Source of the DNA: Paragordius varius
Lineage: Eukaryota; Nematomorpha
NCBI GenBank assembly: GCA_964247055.1
Contig: OZ176050.1
Span: 12,524,001-12,588,000, forward strand
DNA: 64,000 bases
Reading direction: 5' to 3'
The translations under genes were made by a program, and so were the position numbers. The notes under the pieces were generated by a model. That model was not told the origin of the DNA and searched no databases. It saw nothing but the letters and a program-made list of their open reading frames with translations. Positions 1-11,684 of the stretch are shown piece by piece; position 1 is the first letter of the stretch, and every line of letters begins with the position of its first letter.

Positions 1-687
1 AGTCAAATTGTTGTTTTGGCCTTCTTTGTCAAAAACTGTCATTTGACTGTTTTGACAAACTAAGTTGTTATTACTTTATAAATTTGGCACACCACCAGCA
101 GAGTTGGCCTTTGTAGTTTTTTTTTCGTCAAAAGGAAAGCTTTTATAGATTATTAAATTTTGGCATTTATTATATTACAAAGTGGAGAAACACATGTTTA
201 CGAATTCCATGTTGTAGTCAATTATCCAAAAACCTCTCGACACATTTTTTCGAATGCGCATTTACCATGTGCTTAATGTTTTACGCGGTCCGCTTATTTA
301 ACTAAGCTTACCATATATTAATTATATAGTCAATAAATAATTCTTGTTGTATCTTAAGAGAGATAAATTAAGATGATATTTTTTCAGGGATATTATTTGC
401 TCCAAAATTAGCGCATATAAAGCACTCAATGTGTCATTAAGTTAATTTCTGTCTTCCCACACCAAATTTTTAGCCTATTTTTTACAGACTCTATTTATCA
501 AGATAAATTGTTAATTTTTCATTACATATTGCCAGATATAATACACAACAAAGAGGCAATATTATTGGTTTGATTCGGTGGGCTATAAAATTGTATATTA
601 CCCCTTCTTGCTGATCATTAATTCTACTCTTTATTGTTATTGCTATCTGGTAATACTCAAAATATGACAAACTAAATTTTATTTTAG
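1..687. other. Intron or upstream sequence of the MAT gene
   Basis: AT-rich DNA before the first MAT exon seen here, ending in a normal pyrimidine-rich acceptor (attttag at 681-687). No coding segment was recognised. Around 485-660 there may be an old, diverged copy of the Tc1-like foldback element found at 9913, 20655 and 58593. It shares the 'caaagaggcaatattattgg' type core, but its ends are poorly preserved. Confidence 0.5.
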
Positions 688-3600
688 GTCACTATAGAAT
701 ACGGGCTAGAAAGTGGTTCCTGTGTTCCACTGCGTTGTCACACGATAGTCATGTCCTGCCAACATGACACGAAAACTACGGTTGAACAAGTGAGACACGA
801 TGTTATGGACCATGTTATAAAATCTGTGATTCCAGCTAGCTTGCTCGATTCCCAAACCATTTACCGCATAAATCCGGCCGGACATTGGGTCCTAGGAGGT
901 CCTATGGTAAGAGTTTTTTTACATCCTTTGAAAAATTGTAAAGTATCATCGCAATTGATTTTCATAATTTTTATTTTAATTACTTTGGTGCGAATAATGG
1001 TTTTACTAAATAAAAATGGCTGTTTATTTGGTGTTTTTTTAACTAAATTTCAAAACATCGAAAAGATTATTTAAAACTTATTTTAAAAAATGAGAATTTA
1101 TTTATGCGATAATTTACATATTTAACGAACATATATATATATATATATATATGATATTTTTAAATTTTTTTCCTTTTAAATAATCAATTTTAAATAATAT
1201 CTTATTCTCTAAAGAGACTAAAACCCTATAATCGTATTTTTATTGCTTCTATTTTTTTAGGCGGACGCTGGATTAACCGGTCGCAAAATTATCGTTGACA
1301 CTTATGGAGGTTGGGGTGCTCATGGAGGTGGCGCATTTTCTGGCAAAGATTATACCAAAGTTGACCGATCAGCTGCTTATGCTGCCCGCTGGGTTGCTCT
1401 TAGTTTAGTTCGGTCCGGTTTGTGCAAACGGGTTTTGGTTCAAGTATGTCCCCGTTATATTTAATCAAATTGAAGATCATTGCAAAAAAAATATTTTATC
1501 AAATCATTTTTTTTAAAATAATTAAAGGATAACTTAAAACATAAATACTAGTGGAACTATTTTTATATTATAAGACATTTTGGTTATGTGTATGTTAAAT
1601 TTCTTTCGTCTGCGTTTTTATGTTGAAATGCTATCAATAAAAGTAGTGTATTAATGCGCCGTTTTCGCTTTTATATTATCATTGAATGATAAATATTGAT
1701 GATTATGGGTCTTAATAATAAGCCCGAGTGCTACCTCCCCTTGATGTTTACTGAATTACCGTTGTTGAAGTGTTGAATGTTTTAAAACATTGACTTTGCA
1801 TAGAGTTTTTTACAAGTGCATGTGAAAAGTAAACTCTCACCATGTATTCGATAGAGAATGATAAATTTAAATTTTGATGTCTTACTCTTGCACACAATCT
1901 TAACTTATCACAATCTAATGATACTATTATTCATCATCTGATAAAGCTTCTCTTTCATAATGCAATCAATAAATAATCTCAAATATTTTTTGTGTTGTCT
2001 TTGTGTGACAAAAAACAAATTTTATAAAATCTTATATATATGTATATTATTTAGTTATCCTATGCAATCGGAATAGCTGAACCTCTATCTATCACAGTAT
2101 TTTCGTTTGGAACATCCAAAAAATCGGATGCTGAACTATTGGATATTGTTAAACGTAACTTTGATCTTAGACCCGGGAGCATAATTAAGTAAATTTTAGC
2201 GATAATTCTGTAACTTATATTGATCTTGAACACATTATCTTTATTAAGATATATTGTGTCTAATATAAATTATATTGAAAACTAGTTGAGATAATATGAT
2301 AACATGCTAATCTAAAATATGTATTTAAGTAAATTTTTTTTGTTAATCACTTTATTACAATGCCTTACGTTACGCTTCACAGTGTTAGTTTTTTAAGTGA
2401 TTTCTTTTGACGAACACCACTGGGTGTGTATGCATTTTAATATTTGAAATAAATTTCATTTATTTTTTATACTCGTATACGTTTACTAACTGCTAACTAC
2501 ATGAAAATACATGCAATATTTATAACCAATCCTAAATATATTTCCACTTCAGAGAATTAAATCTGGGTCGACCCATCTACAGCTCGACAAGTAAATTTGG
2601 CCATTTCGGGCACAAGGGATTCCCCTGGGAACAACCTAAAACCCTTATCATCCCTAAATAATTATGTGCAAAACAACTCACTTTTAAAAAGCACCGTCCA
2701 AAAAATTTGATTTCCCAAGCGAATAGCAAAATTAGAATACTATACAAATATTTGACCTGACAATATATCCGTTTATAACATTTCTTCTTTAATGCAAACA
2801 TTTATAAATTAATATGAAAATATTTTAAATCAATTACACCTTTATGACAAAAAGAGATTTCAGACTTGAATCAATCTGTACATACTTTCACAATACAATA
2901 TATTAGTTATATGCATGCCCGCATTTATATTGATTGCTACAATGGATTTTTTATTTCATATTCTGCCACTGTGTGCTGGGTTCAATTTAGTCTAATTGTT
3001 TGATTTGCTCTTCTACCATTTTTTTATAAAACCATTTAAACTTTTTGAAAATTTTGTTTTTTACATGCATACCCATTTCAAATGCAATCCTAAACGCAAC
3101 TTTTTTATTTTATCTTTAATTTCCATTCCATTTAATTTTATACATACATTTCGTAATGTTATCAATCAATCAATCACATATATAGGCTATTGAAGTTTTT
3201 TAGGGAATCATGCAATAATACACATATGATATAGATATTGACTTTGTATGATACGCTTAATTATACATATTTTTTACTTTCAATATTGATTTGCAAAATG
3301 GAAATATTGGATTGGATGAATTTTCACAATTATATTTACTATAACCTAAGCATTGTTAATAAATTAAACCCGGTGGTGTTGGTCTATTTTTGCTATTATA
3401 TCCTCAATCCAATAACATTAAGTATCCTTTATATAAAATCCATGATACCTTGGGTCATACATACATTTATATGATTTTTTAAACTTTTATCAAAAAGATA
3501 TGACTTTTTTTGCGTGAGAGGTATTTAATACATACATATGATCAATACGTATGTTTCACACAATCTTATATATAATAATGATGTTTGTATTGAATAAATG

Positions 3601-3860
3601 CTACTTAAACTTTTTATATCCTGGTTAAATTTTATTTGTAATAATAATACTCCTTTAATAAAATTAAGGTTAAAAAATTTATCATTATTATCTGATGATA
3701 AGATCTTTAACAAAAAACATATTATTAAAATATTAGGGATTTGGATCTGAAGAAACCCATTTACCTTACCACTGCCAAGTTTGGCCATTTTGGCAATCCA
3801 CAATATTTATGGGAACATGCGAAACCTTTAGTTTTTGACAACACTGATAATGTTATTTAA
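688..3860 (+). CDS. MAT: S-adenosylmethionine synthetase (methionine adenosyltransferase), 3' exons with two alternative last exons
   Basis: The enzyme makes S-adenosylmethionine from methionine and ATP in the cytosol. Exons 688-906, 1261-1443 and 2055-2188 read in one frame. They contain the family landmarks [31 protein letters not shown] (the glycine-rich loop) and [10 protein letters not shown], followed by SYAIG.A.PLS and NFDLRPG. The third exon ends with two bases of a codon at a gtaaat donor. Two different exons could supply the C-terminus, both with an AG acceptor, the right phase and a stop. The first is 2553-2661, reading [24 protein letters not shown]. The second is 3737-3860, reading [24 protein letters not shown]. 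They match the same conserved C-terminal block, so they are alternatives, not successive exons. The 5' exons lie outside the window. Identity is certain; use of both ends is inferred. Confidence 0.95.
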
Positions 3861-4287
3861 ATGTTTGAATAGATTATTTTAAATGATGAATTAAAAAAAT
3901 ATATTTTTTAACTTTTAATGTAACTTGACTGGAAAAGTGTGTACAACTTTGTGTAAATAATTTTTAAACAGATATTGTGAATAAATATAGTGTTTTTAGT
4001 TGTTGTGATAGCTAAATGGTTTGATCATTTAGTTAGCTTATTTACTTCATTATCTGTATTACTATAAACACGGCTTGGAACCGGAACTATCTTGAATCAA
4101 AACATGGTTTTGGATAAATTTGCAGTATTCTTGATAGATTGAAACTGTGCTTTTAATTTTTAAAGAATCACCACATCTGGAACCACTTTCTTAAACCGGT
4201 CCAAAGCCCGATTAAAATTAACAAAAAAATGAGAAAACGAAGATAAATTACTATTTTTCAATAATTACAAATTATATTTAAGTATGA

Positions 4288-4560
4288 CTCTTTGGGCCAC
4301 ATATTCAATGATGGTATAGTAGAGGCCGGATTCTCACACTGCGTGCCTGAGTTCGAACCCCGGAACTACGCAATTTTTCCATCATCACTGTCAGCCCTGG
4401 GCAAGCGAGTGTTAAAGCCTTTACAAGTCCGGATAAAATTCAAAAGGAAAAAAGAGACTTTATATTATATTTTGGATGTAGTCATCTTACTCACCTCGAA
4501 ATTAAGATTAAAAGATTTGTCTGCTTCATCTGGGTAAATTTTATATATAAAAACGCAATT
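4288..4560 (+). mobile_element. tRNA-derived SINE, probable
   Basis: The stretch carries a good RNA polymerase III B box (gagttcgaaccccgg near 4350-4364). An A-box-like stretch (tggtatagtagagg near 4312-4325) lies about 35 bp upstream, as in a tRNA. The flanks do not form an acceptor stem, so this is not a tRNA gene. A non-tRNA body follows to about 4540 and then an A/T-rich tail. This layout is that of a tRNA-derived SINE. Only one copy was noticed in the window, so the body boundaries are estimates. Confidence 0.55.
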
Positions 4561-5094
4561 TAGAAGCCAAAATATTAAAAAAATTGATTTTTTGCTTTTA
4601 TAAAAATGGATGGAGTGTTATTTGAATACATATTTGTGCGTGGGCTTACATAGAAACTATATTTTTCCAGATAATTAGCTCATCCTACGGAAATGTGAAA
4701 TTACTTCAGGTAAAAAAAAATTTACGATTCATCACCGTATGTGGCCCTTGGTTATCATATCTTTCACACAATTGGTAAAGAATTTCTGTTTTAGGCATAA
4801 TTGATCATGTATTTAATTTTGGAACTTTTCTTCAAATAAATAGGCAAAAATCGGGAAACAGGTTAGCCCATCGGTAGCTTCGTTTGCAAATTCACTTATA
4901 TCTAGAATCCACATTAAAAAATTTACATTTTGATTGCAGGTATTTTTAGAAGAAACAAAAGTTAGGCCCATAAAATTACGGCATTTTAAATGTTGAAGAC
5001 TATACATTCTAACACTCTTCTATATCACCCAAAATCTGCTCGATTTACCTCTATTTAATTATATAAATATTTGCACAACAAGGTTATTAATAAT

Positions 5095-5208
5095 ATTAAA
5101 TAATCCGAAAATAACATTAGTTTTGCAATTTACATTTCATTCATTAATTATATTAAATAATCCGAAAATTACATTAGTTTTGCAATTTACATTTTACAAA
5201 AAATATTT
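5095..5208. repeat. 57-bp tandem duplication (2 copies)
   Basis: Two adjacent copies of a unit that includes taatccgaaaa, ttacattagttttgcaattt and related sequence. The second copy starts 57 bases after the first and differs at only a few positions, which suggests a fairly recent local duplication. No coding content. Confidence 0.85.
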
Positions 5209-6569
5209 TTTTAAATTATCCTAGACAATGTCAAAAATTATATTTAATTTTTACTGGCACTAAAATGTTCAATCACAACTATAAAAATCCCCCTAAAAAA
5301 CTGAGTCGATAGATCCTTTTCTCCCTATTTGTATTTGAAGGGTATTTATAATATATATATTTTATAAAAAATATACGCTAGCTTTGGTGTAAATTGCAAA
5401 AAAATTTTTTTTATACAACCGTTAAATCATTTTTTGAACGCAGTATACTTGGTAAACTCTAAATTATATAATATGACAATTAAAATAAATTTTATATCTT
5501 TTAATAACAATTTTATTGGATTGAATTTTACCCCAAAGCACAATTTTTTAACATTTATTCCTGTAAATCCTTCAAGGACCTTTTGTTTTTAAAATCTTAA
5601 TCGATAATATATTGTTTCGTTTGGGATAACTTTTATGGCATATATATTGTAAAATTTCGTAGCCGCCGATTGTATTTAATTTTATTTGATCTAGTGTGCG
5701 ACAAGAATGTGATTTTTTGATTTTTACTGATAGCAAAAAAATCTAAATAACTTTTTTTCTAAATTGTCAACCGCGTTTATTTTTGATATTCATTATCCTG
5801 AAGCTTTTGGTCATCAAATGATATATGATTCATAAATAACACTAGTCGACAAATTCGGACTTTTTTGAGCACACCATCCAAATTTTAATTTATGGCTAAT
5901 TTTAGTGTTCTAAAACCGAATCTGGAAAAAATTTGATCGCCCCAATCAGAATTTTGAGATATTACAGGTTTTTTTAAAACAAGAGATAATAGACAAATCA
6001 AATATAACTTTATAATAAAAAGTTATTATATTATAAAATTGTTAACATTTAATAAAGCGTTTTAAACTCTATCTTTTGAATAAAAATATGTCATTATCAA
6101 GGCGAAAAAATAGTACGGGTGTAAACGTTAAAATTTAGAATATTTTGAAAGCTAATTTTAAACACGCATAAATTTATAAAAAATACTAAAAGAGGCAATT
6201 TGTGGTTTAAACCTTACGCTTTCAGATAGGCTATATTTATTTTGTTAGTTTTGGTAGTTTTTAGTGCTTATTAGGGTTTTTCTCTTTCGGTTGATTCCTA
6301 CAAAAAATTTTTTTATTTATACCTAGCGGCTATTATTTATTTTGAAAATGATTGGATGCACTATAATTTGAAATTCAGATAAATGTTGGGTAACCACTTT
6401 TATTACCAGGATGATGGATATCCTACCATAATTTTAACTACAATATGACCACTTGAACTTATCTATCTTCTTATCCGATTTAATGATCAATGTCTAACTC
6501 CATTTGAATTGGTTAGTTTGATCGATTTCCCTGGATTTTGATGTAGCTAAATACGTTATAATATATGCA

Positions 6570-6715
6570 GGTATGCTCTCCTACCGGGCTCTACGATCAC
6601 CTCATTGTATACCCTTTGCCATATCTGGCTAAATTATAGGATTACTTGGGGGATGGAGCTTGTGCAAGCCGCCCGGATCTATAACACCACACCATACATC
6701 AGCCCTTTTAGATTT
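6570..6715. repeat. GC-rich relic, possible retroelement tail
   Basis: This block has far higher GC than its surroundings. It includes ctaccgggctctacgatcac, gggggatggagcttgtgcaa and gccgcccggatctataacac. Read on the minus strand it contains short open stretches broken by stops. A retroelement 3' end or a structured-RNA-derived SINE are both possible. No second copy was seen in the window, so the family cannot be named. Confidence 0.3.
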
Positions 6716-8520
6716 TTAATATTTTTGATTTGTAATACTCTTTGACTCATAGCAATTTAAATTCTATATTCTTAAATTTTCGTATTCTCTTTTATTTAAT
6801 ACATAAATTTTAATTATTATATCCAATAATTGATATTTATTTATCGTATATTGTCTATTTCTTTGTCGAATAACAAGCCCTCTCGATGAGACGTATTTCT
6901 CGTGCAAAAGAGATAACAAACCTTCAGCAGCGATGGGCAGTTAATATAAAGATCGACGGCATTATTATAAAGTTTTATTTTATGGATCATTAATAACATT
7001 TTCTGTAGAGTCTTCGTTATTAAAAATATCTTCTGTGGTATCGTATACTTGGGCAGGTATATTTGGATCATTTTTGCATTTTCGTTCTAAAATTATAATA
7101 AAAAACCTGGCTTTGGATTACACTTGTATCGACTTGCTCGTTTAAATACTTAAATATATGCACACGAGGAATAATTCTTTTAAATACAAAATTTTAAATT
7201 AGATTTTAAAAAAATCCTATTGGCGGTCTCATTTTTTTTGTTTTAGTCTTTCCATGCCATTAGGTAACAGAAAATGCAAAATGGGGTGGTGCAAAACTCT
7301 GTTGAATAGTGTAATTAGTTTCTAGAAAATTGCTGAAGCCATTTTTGCGTTTTGCTATCTAAGGGGCAAACTTAGGGTGATACAAAAATCACTTGACTAT
7401 TATTTGCTAAATTATATGTTTTAATAATAATAATAATATTAGGTACAATTTAAGGATGTTTTAAAATACGGATTGGGAAAAGTGTACAGTAGAGATAAAA
7501 TATGCAGTCCAATAAACGCATATTTTGCCAAAGTTAAGAAAATTATCAGGCAGATAATAAATTTAAAAAATAAAAATTATTCGTAAATAACCAGTTATGA
7601 AAAAATGCGCATAAATTCGGGCGTTATATTTATATAACTCTGTATCGAATTCGGTAAAATTCTGAAAAACTTATAGTTCCCATATAAATAAAATCTTTTA
7701 GATATCTTTTTCTTTAAAGAATGTATATATAACAAAACATGACAAAATTAAATATAGGTAAATATGGGTTTAATATGTTTTAAGCAATAAGACAAAACAA
7801 TATCTTCAAAAAAATTTGAGGGATGCAATAATTGGGGCAAAAATGATATGATATACTATTTCGGATTTTACTAAGATACGAGATATTTCTCTAAATTTAT
7901 AAATAATCTTATCTTATTTCTTAAAGCATTTAAAAATGTTATTATATTTGTCTTATAAGATTAAAATTTTCAGGGTCATTAACATCTTTTGTGTTGTAAG
8001 CTTAAAACATACTTGTTGAAACAACAATACATTCTATACCTCTTTTATAATATGATAGGAATATATCTTAGACTTCTTAGTTGATAAATTATGTTAAAGT
8101 AATTTAGTTTATTTATTTGCCTAAACTTTCGCTTTTATCTTTGATGAGATAAAGCATTTACAAATCTTATAGTAATATACTACATCCTCATACACTTCAA
8201 TACTTTATAAACCTTTATCTGATCTTACGAGAAGTAAAATTATATAACTCTTGCCTCTACACAACAAATTAATCCCTATTGTAAAGTTTGTGTTTGTTAA
8301 TAAAAAAATTTTATATCAAAAAAGATTTATACATTATATAAGACTTTGTTTGACAATTGTCAACTTTAAAATTTACTTAGTCAGCACTCTAATTACTGTT
8401 GTATAATGAAGACAAAAAATGCTATATACGGTACCTACATTTGTCAATATAAAAAATTAATATAACCTTATCATTTTATTCATATTCTTTATTAAAAAAT
8501 TCATAATTCCTACCAATAAA

Positions 8521-9633
8521 ATGAAAATAATTGATAATCGATGGTTACTTTTTTGGCCAATTCTAATAGTGTGGCTGGATGCATACATTATGCCAGAAAA
8601 TCGCTTGTATTCCCTATACCAAGATTATATACATAATCGAATATTGCCTACAAATAGTAACACAGGTTATATCGAAACTCAACATTCTCATAATGTTAAA
8701 CCGCCCTCAAATCCCAAAAATTCTGTCAGCAGCGTAATAGTAAGCCCAAAGAAAAAGATATCTATCCTATATCTCGGAGATTCAAATAAGAATGATTTTA
8801 ACTTTAATGAAAATATTATGACCACCACAGCTAAACCAAAAAAAGTGCGTAAAAGAATTCAAATCTTTAACCTAGAAACAAATAAAAACAACAAAAATTT
8901 TACAGACGATTCTCAGAAACTAACAAAAGATGAGGACATTAACATCAACAAGAAAAATATTAAATTAGGTGGTGTAACATTTTTCAAAGATTTAACTTCA
9001 GAAGACGATTACCCGGAATTTAGCGATCAACTTGATAACGAGGAAACACCAAACAATAAAATGGCGAATATAATTAAACAAAAGATCATACATGGTGATT
9101 ATGATATAAAAAAATATCGTAACGCTGAAAATGAAATAGTTTTACCATCTCGATTTCGATTTTCCATTTCACCTTCTACAGAAGATGCTAAAGATAATAA
9201 AGAAGACAATTTTATGAAACTTGGCAATATATTAAATGATCAAACACCGAATTCTCGTCATGGTGTTTTCGAAGACTATGTCGATTTAGATCCTGATTTA
9301 ATACCCTTAAAGACAAAGCTAAAGGCTATAAAAACTACGTTTGATTTTTATCGCAATGCCACATCTAAAGTAAGGGATAAGGCGATGTTTGGAAAAAATG
9401 TTAAGAAACAATTAAACAATTACAACAACTTTTTAGTCCCAGATGATATCTTCAAAATGGAAAAATATCAATGGTTTCGTATAAACCCACGTGGAAAACA
9501 TAATGAACAGAATAGAAACCGCCCATCAAAAATTAAAGAAAAGGGTTCGATACTCTTTGTAGATGTTGACAAAAGTGGTTTAGAAGAAAAACAAAAAAGT
9601 TATATTTATAATTATTTAAACATGAAATTTTAA
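8521..9633 (+). CDS. Secreted Asn/Lys-rich disordered protein
   Basis: A single open exon of 370 codons starting at an ATG. Residues 1-22 form a signal peptide: basic MKIIDNR, then a hydrophobic core WLLFWPILIVW, then small residues. The remainder is polar and low in complexity, rich in Asn, Lys, Asp and Ile. It has dibasic and polybasic clusters (KKVRKR near residue 115) and no cysteine framework, so a disordered extracellular protein or precursor is likely. No domain was recognised. The next gene on the same strand has similar composition but lacks a clear signal peptide, so the two could be exons of one longer gene; no convincing donor was found before the stop. The product is called real because of its length, signal peptide and absence of stops in AT-rich DNA. 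Confidence 0.7.
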   Translation: MKIIDNRWLLFWPILIVWLDAYIMPENRLYSLYQDYIHNRILPTNSNTGYIETQHSHNVKPPSNPKNSVSSVIVSPKKKISILYLGDSNKNDFNFNENIMTTTAKPKKVRKRIQIFNLETNKNNKNFTDDSQKLTKDEDININKKNIKLGGVTFFKDLTSEDDYPEFSDQLDNEETPNNKMANIIKQKIIHGDYDIKKYRNAENEIVLPSRFRFSISPSTEDAKDNKEDNFMKLGNILNDQTPNSRHGVFEDYVDLDPDLIPLKTKLKAIKTTFDFYRNATSKVRDKAMFGKNVKKQLNNYNNFLVPDDIFKMEKYQWFRINPRGKHNEQNRNRPSKIKEKGSILFVDVDKSGLEEKQKSYIYNYLNMKF

Positions 9634-9912
9634 ACTATATAATAAAATAAGATTAAGGTAAAAAGGGACGTTTTAATTATCGCTTTGTGATTTAAATATG
9701 AAAATCTTTTCGTTTTCTTGCAAAATCTGTTGGTCGACACTTAAATGTCAATTTCTAAACTTTGTTTATCGATTAACCATTCATCTTAAATTAAATATAG
9801 TTTTATATAATTTCCATTTTTAATTAATTCATAAAACCTTTAGTCGTTTGATGTTAATAAATTTGCGACAAGCTTTCATGGTTCCATGATTTTTAAGTAC
9901 TAACCCTTTGAA

Positions 9913-10108
9913 TACAGTATGAGTAAGTTTATATTGCTGAAAAGTTATTAATTATTGCCAAATAGCATATACAGCAAAGAGAATCATTATTGCCTAATAA
10001 TGTTAAAAAGTGAAAAAAATAACTAGACGCCAATAATACTGCTGCCCTTTGTTGTATATGTATTTGGAAATCAATACTTTGTAGCAATGTATACTCACTC
10101 AAACTGTA
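9913..10108. mobile_element. Tc1/mariner-like foldback MITE, family A
   Basis: The element begins tacagtatgagtaag and ends with the inverse (atactcactcaaactgta). The two ends can pair for most of the length through ttattaattattgccaaat on one arm. It has TA at both outer edges, no coding capacity and about 196 bp. Related copies lie at about 20655-20853 and 58593-58780. Confidence 0.8.
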
Positions 10109-10287
10109 AAATAATTAATTGTATGTGAGTTTATTTGTAATAATTAAACAAAAGTTAAATGTAGCTAATGTGAAGATCTCTGTTCCTTAATTTTTTGGGC
10201 CCTTTATTTTATTTATGAATTATAGAGGGTTTTTCGCCATGCATTGAGTAAAAATAAGTTTTTATTTTCAAATATATTTCATAATTT

Positions 10288-10517
10288 TACAGTAAAAATA
10301 AAAGACAACCATACTTTTATAACCTTAATTTATCTTATATAAGCTATTTTAAAAAATATATAATTGATGTGTTATATCTCTATTTCACACTTTGTCATTT
10401 AAAACAATGAGTTATATTGAAATAAATCAAGATTTGAAAAGTATAGTTGTAATTTACAAAAAAATATTTGACTTTATATCTTTACATTTTGATCGTATAA
10501 TTTCAGTTTTTACTGTA
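10288..10517. mobile_element. Foldback MITE, family B (TACAGTAAAAA ends)
   Basis: The outer ends are tacagtaaaaa and tttttactgta, with TA at each edge. The interior (atttcacactttg.catttaaaacaa.gagttatattgaaataaatc) is shared with a second copy at 35422-35703. The left arm is shortened relative to that copy. A 72-residue open frame here (10392-10610) is a by-product of the element. Its right end lies only about 20 bases before the next gene's possible start. Confidence 0.75.
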
Positions 10518-10539
10518 ATAATTGTTATTTTTGTATGTC

Positions 10540-11643
10540 ATGATAGAAACTCCATTATATTTTTTGGAAAACGACGCCCAAAACCTGGAAAAAGAATCGG
10601 AAGAACGTAAATTTGAAATATCGCACATTGGTAAAGTTAAAACTAATACGCGAATCGTTTCCCCACCAGAGTCACGAAAGGGTGTTGAGGGCCCATTTTT
10701 GGGCGAGGTTGTAAGAATTCCAAGCAACGATGAGATGAATAACAACGAATTTGGCAATAAAAAGGATAATAATATAAATAATTTAAATATAGAGAATAAT
10801 GATTATTTTGAATCAGCGGATCCGTCAGAAACATTTTATCAATGGTCTAACCCTGAATTCGATATTTTCCGTAAGCGAAAACTCCCACACACTACACATT
10901 TTATCGGACAAAAAGTTAACAGAAACCAAAAATCTGAAAATATGAGTATTAATACAAAAGATAGTGCAAACAGGAGAACTGAAACAGTGAAATCTAATAA
11001 TGACGATATAAGCGATTCGTTAAATCTTATGGTGAATCACAGTAACAAAATATATGGGGATATATTTACCTTTAATAGCAAAACTAAAAAGATTGCTTTA
11101 TCCCCGTCTGCCTTTAATGATCAAGTTATGTCAAATTCAATATTCCTTCAAACTAATCTACCTATTCATCATACAACCCGTTTATTACCAATACTAAGTT
11201 TTGCGAATTATACAAGTCAAAAAAATAATTTTACTACGGAGAAGAATTCTCACAAACACGATAATATAATGAAAGATGTTACAAATTTTATTAATTTGAA
11301 TTCATTAATCCCTTCAAATTTGTTGGGTTCAATGAATTTTTTCTTCCCAACCATAAAAACAAAACGCATATCATCATCAACGCCGAACACAGCAACGGTA
11401 AAAAATGTTTTTTTATTATAATTTTCTTTCCCAAAAATCTAAATTTTCCAACAAATTTTCTTTTTCGAATTAACATTGTAATCAAAAATAAATCTATGAA
11501 GATGATGTGAGCGAACCCTTGTAATGCACATGCTTCCCTACTTATAAATTTAATATTTTTTCTGTACCTAGGAAAACACAGTTGAAAATAATACCCCAGA
11601 CTCAAAAATCAAGAAAACATTTAAATGGGATGAATTATGGTAG
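10540..11643 (+). CDS. Asn/Ser-rich low-complexity protein, two exons
   Basis: Exon 10540-11397 is joined through a gtaaaa donor and a ctag acceptor, phase 0, to exon 11572-11643, which ends KKTFKWDELW-stop. The first in-frame ATG (10540) is used here. An upstream exon is also possible because an AG lies just before the coding stretch (10546) and no signal peptide is visible. The protein (about 310 residues) is rich in Asn, Ser, Thr and Lys, with KRKLPHTTHFIGQK in the middle and a Trp-ended C-terminus. No domain was recognised. It shares style with the secreted protein just upstream and could be its 3' part. It ends 41 bp from the convergent dUTPase gene, so the two 3' ends must nearly overlap. 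Confidence 0.65.
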
Positions 11644-11684
11644 TTAGTTTTTATATTTATTAAAAAATAAATTAAATTGTTTAT

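Larger units (their letters stand above)
3861..8520. other. Gene-poor AT-rich region
   Basis: No gene is supported here. Apart from the SINE near 4.3-4.56 kb, it contains a 57-bp tandem duplication at about 5095-5208 (the phrase taatccgaaaa starts at 5101 and again at 5158). It also contains a GC-rich island at about 6570-6715, which stands out from the surroundings and looks like a piece of an old retroelement. Short open frames in the region have no recognisable motif and are not supported by splice sites. Confidence 0.6.

Noticed and set aside
4310-4372. Possible tRNA gene
   Set aside because: A and B boxes are present but no acceptor or anticodon stem forms. Better explained as the head of a SINE.
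6590-6710. Possible 5S rRNA gene or pseudogene
   Set aside because: A short ggatggag-like phrase recalls 5S box C, but spacing and flanking helices do not match.
10392-10610. 72-codon open frame on the plus strand
   Set aside because: It lies almost wholly in the family B MITE, whose other copy at 35.4-35.7 kb does not keep the frame.
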